Source of the DNA: Anaerolineae bacterium
Lineage (GTDB): Bacteria; Chloroflexota; Anaerolineae; Promineifilales; Promineifilaceae
Reading direction: 5' to 3'
NCBI GenBank assembly: GCA_019637635.1
Contig: JAHBVI010000037.1
Location: 1 to 57,123, forward strand
Length of the DNA stretch: 57,123 nt
Position numbers and translations under genes: made by a program. Positions 8,095-16,294 of the stretch are shown piece after piece. Positions within the stretch are counted from its first letter, which is position 1, and each line of letters opens with the position of its first letter. Under the pieces are notes generated by a model, which did no database searches, was not told the origin of the DNA, and saw only the letters and a list, made by a program, of their open reading frames with translations.

Positions 8095-9378
8095 TCAAGA
8101 GAAAGTGGAAGTGGTTCGCTGGCGCCAGCGGTCTAAATCGGCAGGCACGGCCACATGGTAGGCGCTAAAACCCAGCCGGCGCGCCCGTTCCCGCACCTGC
8201 CCAAAATTCGTATCTGGCTCCACGGCGATCAGCACCGGATTATAACCGGCGCGGGCCAGGCGGTGCAGCGTCTGGCACACCGCCTCTGTCCCCCGTGCAG
8301 TGATGACCAGAATGGTGACGCCCCAACTGAGATGCGCCGTCGCTTCGGTGGCCCAGGCGGTCAGCGGCACGGTATTTTCGTTTTCAATGCGCGCCAGCCG
8401 TTCCAGAATTTTAACCAGGTGGTTACGGCCGTGACGCGGCGGAATCACCGGGGGCAATAAAGCGGTCGGGTTTTCCGACAGAGCGGCGGCGGAGTGGCGC
8501 AGTAAACGGCCGCTGTTTTCGTCAAAAACAGGGCCATCACCCACTGCCAGAGGATCAATGCCGTTGGTGATCAGCCCCACCGCCTGCCGTTGGTCTACCA
8601 GATGGGCGGCCAGCGACGCGGCCACTTCAATGGCCCACTCGATGGCATTGGCGCGGGATTGGCGGGTGTAGGTGTCGGTGTGCAGGTCTAGCAGCACGGC
8701 CGTTTCCAGCGAGATAGCCGGTTCATAGGTGCGCACCAAAAGCTGGCGGGTGTGGGCGCTGGCTTTCCAGTTAATCTGCCGCAGCGAATCGCCCGAACGG
8801 AAATCACGCGCCCCCATGGGCCGCGCCGGGTCGGCAAAAAGGCGCTGCTGGCTGGCCAAGACGCCAAACGGCAGGCGCGAGGGCAGCCCCAGCCGCACCA
8901 ACGGAATGATGCGCGGATAAATGGTGATGTATTCGGCGGGCAGGGTGGCGTGGCGCTCCGGCTGGATGCCAAACAGGTCGCCCATGGTCAGGCGCAGCGG
9001 GCCAATCTGGTAAAAACCGCGCCGCCGGGCGGCAATGGTGTACGTCAGGTCCACCTGTTTTTTGTGCCCCAACGCCACCACCGTATTCACCGGCGCGCCC
9101 TGGCGCAACTGCACAGCCACACTTTCCGTTGCCCGCACCCAGGGCAGGGGCAATCGTCCCTCGTTCTTCAGATGAATGGTGATGGGCACCAATTCCCCCC
9201 AAAAGGAGTGGGTGGTGTAGGTGCGCCCGCTGTGCAGGTTTCTGGCAACACGGGGCACCACCCAGCGGCTCCAGGCATAGACGCCGATGCAAACGTAGAT
9301 GATGTAAAAGACAAAATCAACCCGCAGTAAAAAGGCGATTACCAGGAAAATCAGGATCAGGGTGGAAAACTGGTTCAT
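8095..9378 (-). CDS. DUF58 domain protein, membrane-anchored
   Basis: A 427-residue protein with two hydrophobic helices at the N-terminus (residues 5-40), then a beta-rich region and the DUF58 core around residues 190-260. The core contains GARDFRSGDSLRQINWKASA and a von Willebrand A-like fold. The gene lies directly downstream of a MoxR ATPase on the same strand, separated only by a repeat tract. The DUF58/MoxR pairing is a classic two-gene unit often found near von Willebrand factor A or transglutaminase-like genes, and is thought to act in assembly of metal centres or envelope complexes. No client gene is visible here. Confidence 0.92.
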   Translation of the reverse strand: MNQFSTLILIFLVIAFLLRVDFVFYIIYVCIGVYAWSRWVVPRVARNLHSGRTYTTHSFWGELVPITIHLKNEGRLPLPWVRATESVAVQLRQGAPVNTVVALGHKKQVDLTYTIAARRRGFYQIGPLRLTMGDLFGIQPERHATLPAEYITIYPRIIPLVRLGLPSRLPFGVLASQQRLFADPARPMGARDFRSGDSLRQINWKASAHTRQLLVRTYEPAISLETAVLLDLHTDTYTRQSRANAIEWAIEVAASLAAHLVDQRQAVGLITNGIDPLAVGDGPVFDENSGRLLRHSAAALSENPTALLPPVIPPRHGRNHLVKILERLARIENENTVPLTAWATEATAHLSWGVTILVITARGTEAVCQTLHRLARAGYNPVLIAVEPDTNFGQVRERARRLGFSAYHVAVPADLDRWRQRTTSTFS

Positions 9379-9456
9379 GCAAATTATGAATTATGAATTA
9401 TGAATTATGAAGGGGTTCATAATTCATAATTCATAATTCATCCTTCATAATTCCCC
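9379..9456. repeat. Heptad tandem-repeat hairpin (GAATTAT unit)
   Basis: Four GAATTAT-type units lead into a short GGGG loop and then three TCATAAT units. This is the same unit as at 593-665 but at an unrelated gene junction. It overlaps the last codons of the MoxR gene. Confidence 0.87.
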
Positions 9457-10389
9457 TATATCCAGCGGTGTGTCTTTGAGGATGTCCGCCAGGATGCGGG
9501 TGGTGGTGAGGCCGCGTAGGGCGCTTTCGGGGTGGATGAGGCAGCGGTGGGCCAGGATGGCCGGGGCCAGGTTTTTTACGTCGTCGGGTAGGGTGTAGTC
9601 ACGGCCGTGCATGGCCGCGTATGCCTGAATCCCCCGATACAGGGCGTGGCTGCCGCGTGGGCTGGCCCCCAGCACCAAATCCTTATGGCGACGGGTGGCA
9701 AACACCAGGCGCACAATATACTCTCGCACCGTGTCATCTACATGCACCTGCCAAACCCGTTGCGCCAGTTCCGGCAGCCGGGCGCCCTCTACCACCTGCG
9801 CCAGCGTTTCAATGGGATGGACGCCGCCCAAATTGAGCAGCATTTGCCCTTCCGCCTGTTCATCCAGATACCCCAGGCTGACCTTCATAAAAAAGCGGTC
9901 AAGCTGCGCTTCCGGCAGGGGGAACGTGCCCTCGTACTCTACCGGGTTTTGGGTAGCCATGACGAAAAACGGCCGTGTCAGCGGATACGTCACCCCGTCC
10001 ACCGTCACCTGCCGCTCCCCCATCGCCTCCAACAGCGCCGATTGGGTGCGCGGCGTGGCCCGGTTGATTTCATCTGCCAGCAATATGTGGGTGAAGGCGG
10101 GGCCGGGGATGAAGGTGAATTTTTGCTGCTGCTGGTCAAAAATGGAGACGCCGGTCACGTCGTTGGGCAGCAGGTCGGGCGTGCATTGCAGCCGCTTAAA
10201 CTGGATGCCCAGGCTGGCGGCAAAGGCCCGCGCCAGCATCGTCTTGCCCACGCCGGGCACATCTTCCAGCAGGGCGTGTCCTTCGCACAACAACGCCACC
10301 GCCAGCAGTTCCAGCGACGGCCGTTTGCCGATGATCACCTTTTCTACATTATCAATCAGTTGTTGGGTAAATGTCTGGATTTCTTGCAT
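9445..10389 (-). CDS. MoxR family AAA+ ATPase
   Basis: A 314-residue AAA+ ATPase of the MoxR family, length typical. It has the Walker A motif PGVGKTMLARAFA (residues 44-56), Walker B LLADEINRA with the following TPRTQSALLEAMGERQVTVD, sensor 1 in MATQNPVEYEGTFPLPEAQLDRF, and a C-terminal lid with ASPRGSHALYRG. MoxR proteins act as chaperones that remodel or metal-load partner complexes, here presumably with the DUF58 protein encoded immediately downstream. The ATG at 10389 is followed by the expected first helix. Tandem-repeat tracts flank the gene on both sides. Confidence 0.95.
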   Translation of the reverse strand: MQEIQTFTQQLIDNVEKVIIGKRPSLELLAVALLCEGHALLEDVPGVGKTMLARAFAASLGIQFKRLQCTPDLLPNDVTGVSIFDQQQQKFTFIPGPAFTHILLADEINRATPRTQSALLEAMGERQVTVDGVTYPLTRPFFVMATQNPVEYEGTFPLPEAQLDRFFMKVSLGYLDEQAEGQMLLNLGGVHPIETLAQVVEGARLPELAQRVWQVHVDDTVREYIVRLVFATRRHKDLVLGASPRGSHALYRGIQAYAAMHGRDYTLPDDVKNLAPAILAHRCLIHPESALRGLTTTRILADILKDTPLDIGEL

Positions 10390-10395
10390 GATGGT

Positions 10396-10461
10396 ATGGG
10401 GAGATTGGAGATTGGAGACTGGAGATTAAGGCAATCTCCAATCCCCAATCTCTAATCTCAT
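10396..10461. repeat. Heptad tandem-repeat hairpin (GGAGATT unit)
   Basis: Units of GGAGATT/GGAGACT are followed by AATCTCC units, forming a foldback between the nucleotidyltransferase and MoxR genes. Confidence 0.86.
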
Positions 10462-11234
10462 TTCGCTTTCGTCTGCATTAATTTTTGAATTTCATTCTCA
10501 AAACGGGTATCTGGGGTAAACATGAGATGCAGGCGACGCACAACGGCCGTCCTTGCTGCCAGATACGCCGCCAACAATTCCCGCAACTGCACGGCCGTTG
10601 CCTTTGTGTCCCGATTAAAATAAGCGGTTAACAAACCCTGGCGGGCCGGTTCTTCCGGTGGCAATACAGCCAACAGGGTCGGCAAGGTGAAATGTAGTAG
10701 TTCCAGATAAATGGTAAACGGTTTGTCCCGGTCGCCGCGTAACACCTGTCGGTACACGTCCCAAAACATGACCCAGAAGCGTTCGTCTAGCTGTTCCAGT
10801 TCGGCGGCGGTCATGCGGGGTACAGGTTGCGCCGTCTGGGCGCAGGCAGCCTGGTACTGCCCGGCCCAGCCGTTGTAATCTTTCAAAATGCGGATGTCGC
10901 GGTCCCAGGGGCTGGGCGGCAGGGCCAGCGTCTCGTAGCGGTAATCCACTTTGGCGCCGTTGCTGTAGAGGGTGATGTGCAGATACGGCCGTACATGCAC
11001 CGCATCAAACGAGCGGGCGGGCACATAGGGTGTTACCGAACGCACAAATTCTCGCCGCCCCGCCCAGGCCATCTCCCTGGCCGCATCGTCGGCAAAGACC
11101 AGGGCCACATCCAGGTCAGAGTAGGCGTCGTCGCGGCGACGGCCGTAAGACCCGGCCAAAAAACAGACAGCCACACTCTTTTCTGCCAGCACACGCTGTT
11201 GCAACCGCGTTATGACCCGTTCCTGTTCAAACAT
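10458..11234 (-). CDS. Nucleotidyltransferase-domain protein
   Basis: A protein of about 258 residues with a minimal nucleotidyltransferase fold. The motif FLAGSYGRRRDDAYSDLDV has the Gly-Ser and Asp-x-Asp pattern that binds metal and nucleotide. The C-terminal two thirds is helical and resembles the substrate-binding part of aminoglycoside or small-molecule nucleotidyltransferases, but no specific function can be named. I start it at the ATG at 11234. A longer frame from 11306 would add 24 residues that merely translate the adjacent tandem repeat (repeating RITDYG). The gene is first in its minus-strand run and diverges from 11440. Confidence 0.82.
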   Translation of the reverse strand: MFEQERVITRLQQRVLAEKSVAVCFLAGSYGRRRDDAYSDLDVALVFADDAAREMAWAGRREFVRSVTPYVPARSFDAVHVRPYLHITLYSNGAKVDYRYETLALPPSPWDRDIRILKDYNGWAGQYQAACAQTAQPVPRMTAAELEQLDERFWVMFWDVYRQVLRGDRDKPFTIYLELLHFTLPTLLAVLPPEEPARQGLLTAYFNRDTKATAVQLRELLAAYLAARTAVVRRLHLMFTPDTRFENEIQKLMQTKAK

Positions 11235-11310
11235 GATCCGTTGTCCGTGACCCGTAATCCGTGACCCGTAATCCGTGATTCGTGTACCGTAATCAGTAAT
11301 CCGCACGGAT
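11235..11310. repeat. Heptad tandem-repeat tract (CCGTAAT/CCGTGAC units)
   Basis: About nine consecutive 7-bp units (CCGTGAC, CCGTAAT, CCGTGAT and variants) lie directly upstream of the nucleotidyltransferase start codon. Read on the minus strand they are open and encode RITDYG-like repeats. Confidence 0.87.
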
Positions 11311-11326
11311 TATACCGGTTTTATGG

Positions 11327-11335
11327 TGATATAAT
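11327..11335 (+). promoter_or_regulatory. Extended -10 promoter for the 11440 gene
   Basis: TGATATAAT fits the extended -10 form TGnTATAAT, with no good -35 box at the usual distance. It lies about 105 bp ahead of the ATG at 11440 and just after a repeat tract. Confidence 0.5.
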
Positions 11336-11439
11336 AGGTGCAATCTGCAAGAAGCGGTTGCCGAGTGATGGCCGGTGGCTGAGGGCGGCGCAAAGCACCA
11401 GCAGCAAACCATCAGTCACCACTCACAAGGAGAAAAAGT

Positions 11440-11835
11440 ATGCGTATTCAAGTCACCGATGTCCTGTATGATGAGGAAACCGGCCTTACGATGGTAGAGT
11501 TTTCAAACCCGTTTGGCGTGGGAGTGGGTGAATGGCGGGGTGAAGCGCCGCCGGAACGGTACAACCATTATCACGTGGAAATTGAAACCGCCAGTCGCCT
11601 CACCTGGGGCCAGGATATTGTACTCGTGCCGGATGAGCATTTTGTCATTGATTATGATTTGAACCAGTTGGTGACGCTGCAAGGCAAGATAGAATCAATC
11701 CAGCCCGATGGCGTGGCCTATATCCTCATAGGCGCTGTGCTGGTGACGGTGAAAACAAGCGGCGACCCACTGCCCCTGGATAGTTTTGTGCGTGTTCATG
11801 CTGACCGAATTAACCTGTATCCGTATGAACCGTAA
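11440..11835 (+). CDS. Hypothetical protein, 131 residues
   Basis: I do not recognise this family. The protein is soluble-looking, acidic and beta-rich, with the N-terminal MRIQVTDVLYDEETGLTMVE and the middle segment YNHYHVEIETASRLTWG. The start has AAGGAGAAAAAGT immediately upstream, a strong ribosome-binding site. A TGnTATAAT promoter lies about 105 bp upstream. Its last codons overlap the ATG of the secreted beta-helix gene by 11 bp in another frame, so the two are probably cotranscribed. Confidence 0.75.
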   Translation: MRIQVTDVLYDEETGLTMVEFSNPFGVGVGEWRGEAPPERYNHYHVEIETASRLTWGQDIVLVPDEHFVIDYDLNQLVTLQGKIESIQPDGVAYILIGAVLVTVKTSGDPLPLDSFVRVHADRINLYPYEP

Positions 11836-13093
11836 TACAGCTAACCGGCTCTGCTGGGGTTTGACCGGCCTGTTGCTCTGCCTTCTGGCAGGCTTTGGCG
11901 TGCGCCCGGCGGCCGTGGCCGACCAGCCAGATTTACCTGTCAATCATTGCCCGCCGCTGCCCCCCTCTACCGGATCGGTGATCACCATTTCTAACGAGGC
12001 AACCTTACGCAATCAGGCTTACAATGCTGCGCCTGGAACTACCCTCCTCATTCAGCCAGGCGTGTACCAGATGCAAGGGTTTGTGCATGTGGTGAATGCC
12101 GGCATCAGCCTGCGCGGCGCTACCGGCAACCGGGGCGACGTCGTCCTCGATTTTGGCGGCATGGTGGGTGGGCATTTTGGCATTCTGGTAGAAGCGGACG
12201 ATGTGACCATTACCGATCTGACCATTCAAAACGCCAACGACCATGCCGTTTCTATCCAGGGCCGGGACCGGCTCGTTCTCTACAATCTACACATCCGCGA
12301 TATTGGCGATCAGTTGGTAAAGGTCAACCCCTTTGCCAACGGCAGCGAAGATGGCCTGTTGGCCTGTTCGCGGTTGGAATACAGTACCACCGCCCCCGAC
12401 GAATATACCAACGGCATCAGCGCCCACAACGCCCACCGCTGGACGGTGCGCGATAACGAATGGTACCGCATCCGCACACCGGGCAATAGTCCGGTACCTA
12501 CCATTTTGTTCTGGTCTGGCTCTTCGGGCACGGTAGTCGAGCGTAATTTGCTGGTAGATTGTTACCAGGGCATTTCCTTTGGCAACGCCGGGCACGGCAC
12601 GGACGACCACATAGGCGGTGTTGTGCGCAACAACATGATCTATGCCAGCCAGCCGCACGATGTGGTGATTGAAATGGTTCATGCGTCCGGCTGGCTGGTA
12701 GCCCATAACACGGCGCTGCTGCTGAACCCTGGTTCTGGTCTGACCTGGGGCATGGAAGCCCGTTTCAACGACAGCCAGGGCACATTTGCCTATAATCTGA
12801 CGAATATGGATATCTGGGGTAACCGGGACGGGGCCAACGGCACACTGACCGGTAATCTGACTAACGCCCAGAGTGATTGGTTTGTGAATGCAGCAGCGGG
12901 CGATTTGCATCTGGCGGCTACGGCCGTAGCCGCTATTGACCAGGCTGCTTCTCTACCTCAGGTGACAGATGATTTTGACGGCGACGGCCGTCCCCTCGGC
13001 CCGGCCCCTGACATCGGCGCAGACGAATACGGCGGTACGCCGTTTGAACCAACTGCCTGGATTTATTTACCCATCATCACGAAACTGCCCTAA
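11825..13093 (+). CDS. Secreted right-handed beta-helix protein
   Basis: A protein of about 422 residues with a signal peptide (hydrophobic stretch CWGLTGLLLCLLAGFG, then an Ala-rich cleavage region). The body has repeating beta-helix coils of about 25 residues, such as GILVEADDVTITDLTIQN, AVSIQGRDRLVLYNLHIRD and NGISAHNAHRWTVRDNEW, as in NosD, pectate lyase or chondroitinase-B-like polysaccharide enzymes. A late DDFDGDGRPLGPAPDIGADEY segment is common at the end of such proteins. The last residues, WIYLPIITKLP, match a tail motif shared with other secreted proteins here. The substrate is unknown. The next gene encodes a hexosaminidase, so glycan turnover is plausible. Confidence 0.88.
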   Translation: MNRNTANRLCWGLTGLLLCLLAGFGVRPAAVADQPDLPVNHCPPLPPSTGSVITISNEATLRNQAYNAAPGTTLLIQPGVYQMQGFVHVVNAGISLRGATGNRGDVVLDFGGMVGGHFGILVEADDVTITDLTIQNANDHAVSIQGRDRLVLYNLHIRDIGDQLVKVNPFANGSEDGLLACSRLEYSTTAPDEYTNGISAHNAHRWTVRDNEWYRIRTPGNSPVPTILFWSGSSGTVVERNLLVDCYQGISFGNAGHGTDDHIGGVVRNNMIYASQPHDVVIEMVHASGWLVAHNTALLLNPGSGLTWGMEARFNDSQGTFAYNLTNMDIWGNRDGANGTLTGNLTNAQSDWFVNAAAGDLHLAATAVAAIDQAASLPQVTDDFDGDGRPLGPAPDIGADEYGGTPFEPTAWIYLPIITKLP

Positions 13094-13106
13094 ACACAGG
13101 ATAGCT

Positions 13107-14987
13107 ATGAACAACCCCATCTTGCTCCCCCACCCCCAATCCCTCACCTATACCGGACACATCTTTAGCCTGCCGGAAACGGGACTGATTGCCCTGCATG
13201 GGGCGGATGTGCCGGCGATGTGGTTCACGGCCGTCTGGCTGCAAGACGCGCTGTTTGAACAGGCCGGGGCGGATTATGAACTGGTGGCGGGCACGGCCGT
13301 GCCCCCAGAGCAAATCACCATCCAACTCAGCCTCATCCCCGGCAGTGTGCGCCATGAGCAGGGGTACGAATTGACGGTGACCGACGGCCGTATTGACGCC
13401 ATCGCCAACACCATCCCCGGCCTCTTTTACGCCGTGCAAACCCTCGGCCAACTGCTGGAACAGACGGGTAAAGAACTGCCCACGCTGCGCTGCCGCGACT
13501 GGCCAGACTTTCCCCAACGTGGCGTCATGTTAGACATCAGCCGCAACAAAGTGCCCACCCTGGAAACCCTGCTCGATCTGGTGGATATGCTGGCAAGTTG
13601 GAAAATCAACCAGCTCCAGCTTTACACCGAACACACCTTCGCCTATCGCCGCCACCCCCTCGTCTGGCAAGACGCCTCCCCCTTTACCGCTGAAGAAATC
13701 CTCACCCTGGACGCCTACTGCCACGACCGCTGCATGGAACTGGTACCCAACCAAAACACCTTCGGCCACATGCACCACTGGCTGAAACATCCCGCCTACC
13801 AACACCTGGCCGAAAAGGCCGACGGGGCGCAGACCCCCTGGGGCTTTTACAACCCGGAGCCTTTTTCACTCTCCCCGGCTGTGCCCGGCAGCCTGGAACT
13901 GGTGCGCGATTTGCTGGATGAACTGCTGCCCAATTTCCGCAGCCGCCAGGTGAATGTGGGCGGCGATGAGACGTATGACGTGGGCCAGGGGTTAAGCAAA
14001 GAATTGGTCGCCGAAAAGGGCAAAGGGCGCGTTTACCTGGAACATCTGCTGAAAATATACCGGGAAGTGCAGGCGCGCGGCCATACCATGCAGTTTTGGG
14101 GCGACATCATCATGGAACATCCCGAACTGACCCGCGAACTGCCGCGTGACCTGATTGCCCTGGAATGGGGGTATGAAGCCGGGCATCCGTTTGCCGAACA
14201 CGGCCGTCTCTTTGCCGAATCGGGCGTCCCCTTTTATGTGTGTCCCGGTACCTCCAGTTGGAATACGTTGGGTGGGCGGACTAACAACGCCATTGGCAAT
14301 TTGCAGAACGCGGCGCAGCACGGCCGTACCCATGGCGCCGTCGGGTATCTCATTACCGATTGGGGCGACAACGGCCATATGCAGCCGCTGCCCGTCAGCT
14401 ACCTGGGGTTTGCTGTTGGCGCGGCGCTGGCCTGGGCAGACGAGGCCAACCGGACGCTGGATGTGCCCGCCGCGCTCAACCTGTTTGCCTTCCGTGACGA
14501 CGCGGGGGTCATGGGGCAACTGGCGTATGACCTGGGCAACGTGTATGAGATGACCCAAATCCCCAGCTTTAACGGCACACCTTATTTTTATGCCCTGGTG
14601 TATGATCTGGCGCAGATGGTGAACGCCGCTGATCCGACTGACGCGGCTAACCGGATGGAAAATTTGCGGCGGGCGGTCACGGCCGTAGATGAACTGCTGG
14701 CCCGCCTGCCCCAAACCGACATGCAGCGAGACGACGCCGACCTGATTGTGCAGGAATTCACCTGGGCTGCCAGGATGATACAGCACGGCTGCCGCCGCCT
14801 CGTCTGGGCTATTGGCCGGGCCTTGGGCCAGGAAGAGGTGGCTTTACGCCAGGAACTGGCCGCGGAGACAGAAGTCTTGCTCGCCGAATTTGAACGGGTG
14901 TGGCACGGCCGTAACCGCCCCGGTGGTTTCCCTGCCAGCCTGGCCCGCCTGCAAAAAATGGCGGATGATTATAAAACCCACAAATAG
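13107..14987 (+). CDS. Glycoside hydrolase family 20 beta-hexosaminidase
   Basis: A protein of about 626 residues with an N-terminal GH20b-like alpha/beta domain (about 1-130) and a GH20 barrel starting at DFPQRGVMLDISRNKVP. The catalytic Asp-Glu pair is in VNVGGDETYD (around residue 290), and the tryptophan-rich substrate pocket is seen in LIALEWGYEA and LITDWGDNGH. It removes terminal N-acetylhexosamine from glycans by substrate-assisted catalysis. No signal peptide is visible from the ATG at 13107, so it is probably cytoplasmic and acts on imported oligosaccharides. An earlier in-frame start would run through the end of the beta-helix gene and is unlikely. Confidence 0.92.
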   Translation: MNNPILLPHPQSLTYTGHIFSLPETGLIALHGADVPAMWFTAVWLQDALFEQAGADYELVAGTAVPPEQITIQLSLIPGSVRHEQGYELTVTDGRIDAIANTIPGLFYAVQTLGQLLEQTGKELPTLRCRDWPDFPQRGVMLDISRNKVPTLETLLDLVDMLASWKINQLQLYTEHTFAYRRHPLVWQDASPFTAEEILTLDAYCHDRCMELVPNQNTFGHMHHWLKHPAYQHLAEKADGAQTPWGFYNPEPFSLSPAVPGSLELVRDLLDELLPNFRSRQVNVGGDETYDVGQGLSKELVAEKGKGRVYLEHLLKIYREVQARGHTMQFWGDIIMEHPELTRELPRDLIALEWGYEAGHPFAEHGRLFAESGVPFYVCPGTSSWNTLGGRTNNAIGNLQNAAQHGRTHGAVGYLITDWGDNGHMQPLPVSYLGFAVGAALAWADEANRTLDVPAALNLFAFRDDAGVMGQLAYDLGNVYEMTQIPSFNGTPYFYALVYDLAQMVNAADPTDAANRMENLRRAVTAVDELLARLPQTDMQRDDADLIVQEFTWAARMIQHGCRRLVWAIGRALGQEEVALRQELAAETEVLLAEFERVWHGRNRPGGFPASLARLQKMADDYKTHK

Positions 14988-14999
14988 GAGCAAAACCGC

Positions 15000-16238
15000 A
15001 TGAGTCAGCAAAAAAACAGTCAAGATGTGGTCATTCTGGCCGGGGCGCGCACGCCAACCGGCAAATTTAACGGTGGGCTGTCTGGTTTTACCGCGCCGCA
15101 GTTGGGGGCGATGGCCGTAGAAGCGGCCGTTGCTCGCGCCGGTATTGATCCCGCCACTGTGTATGAAGTGATCATGGGCCAGGTGGTGCCGGCCGGAACC
15201 GGGCAGGCAGCGGCGCGTAAAGCGGCGATTGAGGGCGGCTTGCCCGATACGGTGGGGGCCACGGCCGTCAACAAAGCGTGTGGTTCCAGCCTGAAAGCGG
15301 TCATGCTGGCGGCCAATTCCATAGTGGCCGGTGAAGCAGACGTATTTGTGGCCGGGGGCATGGAGAGCATGTCCAACGCCCCCTACCTGCTGCCCAAAGC
15401 GCGGCAGGGGCTGCGCTACGGCCACGCCGAACTGAAAGATGCCCTGCTGCACGATGGCCTCTGGTGTCCCTTCCAGGATTGGGCTATGGGCAACGCTGCC
15501 GACTTTATCGCCCGCCAGTTTGAAGTTAGCCGCGAAGAGATGGACGAATTTGCCCTGCGCAGCCATGAAAAAGCGGCCGAGGCTACGGTTCACGGCCGTT
15601 TCCGCGACGAAATCATCCCCGTGGAAATCAAAAGCCGCAAAGGGAGCGTCACCGTTGACCGGGATGAACCCATCCGCGCCCGTTTTAGCAATGGCAGCTT
15701 TGAACTGGATACCAGCCTGCCGCAGTTGGCTGCCTTGCCGCCCGCTTTTGCCGCCGACGGGCAGGTGTCGGCAGGTAACGCGCCCGGCTTGAATGATGGC
15801 GCGTCGGCTGTTGTGGTCACCAGCCGCGCCGAAACCGAACGGCAGGGGCTACGGCCGTTGGCCCGCGTGGTCGGGTATACCCATGCCGCCGTACACCCCC
15901 AGTGGATTTTCTCCGCGCCGGCGCAGGCCATTCCCCGGCTGCTGCACAAAATCGGCTGGTCACTGGACGAAGTAGACCTGATCGAACTCAACGAAGCCTT
16001 TGCTGCTCAGGTGTTGGCCAACGGCGTAGACATGACCCGCCAGGGTTTGCCCTGGAACTGGGACAAAGTGAACGTCAACGGCGGCGCGGTGGCTCTGGGC
16101 CATGCCATTGGTTCCAGCGGCACCCGCGTGCTGGTAACGCTGCTGTACGCCCTACAACAACGCGGCTTGCAGCGGGGCATCGCCTCGCTCTGCCTGGGCG
16201 GCGGTGAAGCGGTGGCGCTGGCGGTGGAGCTGGAATAA
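15000..16238 (+). CDS. Acetyl-CoA C-acetyltransferase (thiolase)
   Basis: A 412-residue degradative/biosynthetic thiolase. It shows the start ILAGARTPTGKFNGGLSG, the nucleophile cysteine in NKACGSSLKAVM (around residue 93), NAPGLNDGASAVVV, LNEAFAAQVLA, the His of GGAVALGHAIGSSGTRVLV, and the second active-site segment SLCLGGGEAVAL. It condenses two acetyl-CoA or cleaves 3-ketoacyl-CoA. The gene follows the hexosaminidase by 12 bp and begins at the ATG at 15000 with GGAGCAAAAC upstream, so they may share a transcript. A functional link between them is not obvious. Confidence 0.94.
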   Translation: MSQQKNSQDVVILAGARTPTGKFNGGLSGFTAPQLGAMAVEAAVARAGIDPATVYEVIMGQVVPAGTGQAAARKAAIEGGLPDTVGATAVNKACGSSLKAVMLAANSIVAGEADVFVAGGMESMSNAPYLLPKARQGLRYGHAELKDALLHDGLWCPFQDWAMGNAADFIARQFEVSREEMDEFALRSHEKAAEATVHGRFRDEIIPVEIKSRKGSVTVDRDEPIRARFSNGSFELDTSLPQLAALPPAFAADGQVSAGNAPGLNDGASAVVVTSRAETERQGLRPLARVVGYTHAAVHPQWIFSAPAQAIPRLLHKIGWSLDEVDLIELNEAFAAQVLANGVDMTRQGLPWNWDKVNVNGGAVALGHAIGSSGTRVLVTLLYALQQRGLQRGIASLCLGGGEAVALAVELE

Positions 16239-16246
16239 CTGGTTTT

Positions 16247-16280
16247 GTTTGTAGTAACGGCTTGAGCCGTTGCACCAAAC
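16247..16280. repeat. Hairpin repeat bracketing the first AfsR-like gene, upstream copy
   Basis: GTTTGTAGTAACGGCTT (16247-16263) pairs with GAGCCGTTGCACCAAAC (16264-16280). The same arms recur at 19263-19313, just beyond the gene's end. Confidence 0.75.
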
Positions 16281-16294
16281 GTTTGACCGTACAG

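Noticed and set aside
10458..11306. Longer start for the nucleotidyltransferase at 11306
   Set aside because: The extra 24 residues translate a heptad repeat tract (repeating RITDYG) and match no domain, so the start at 11234 was used.
593..11310. Tandem repeat tracts as CRISPR arrays
   Set aside because: Units are only 7-8 bp, contiguous and without spacers, and most fold back on themselves. No cas genes are visible.
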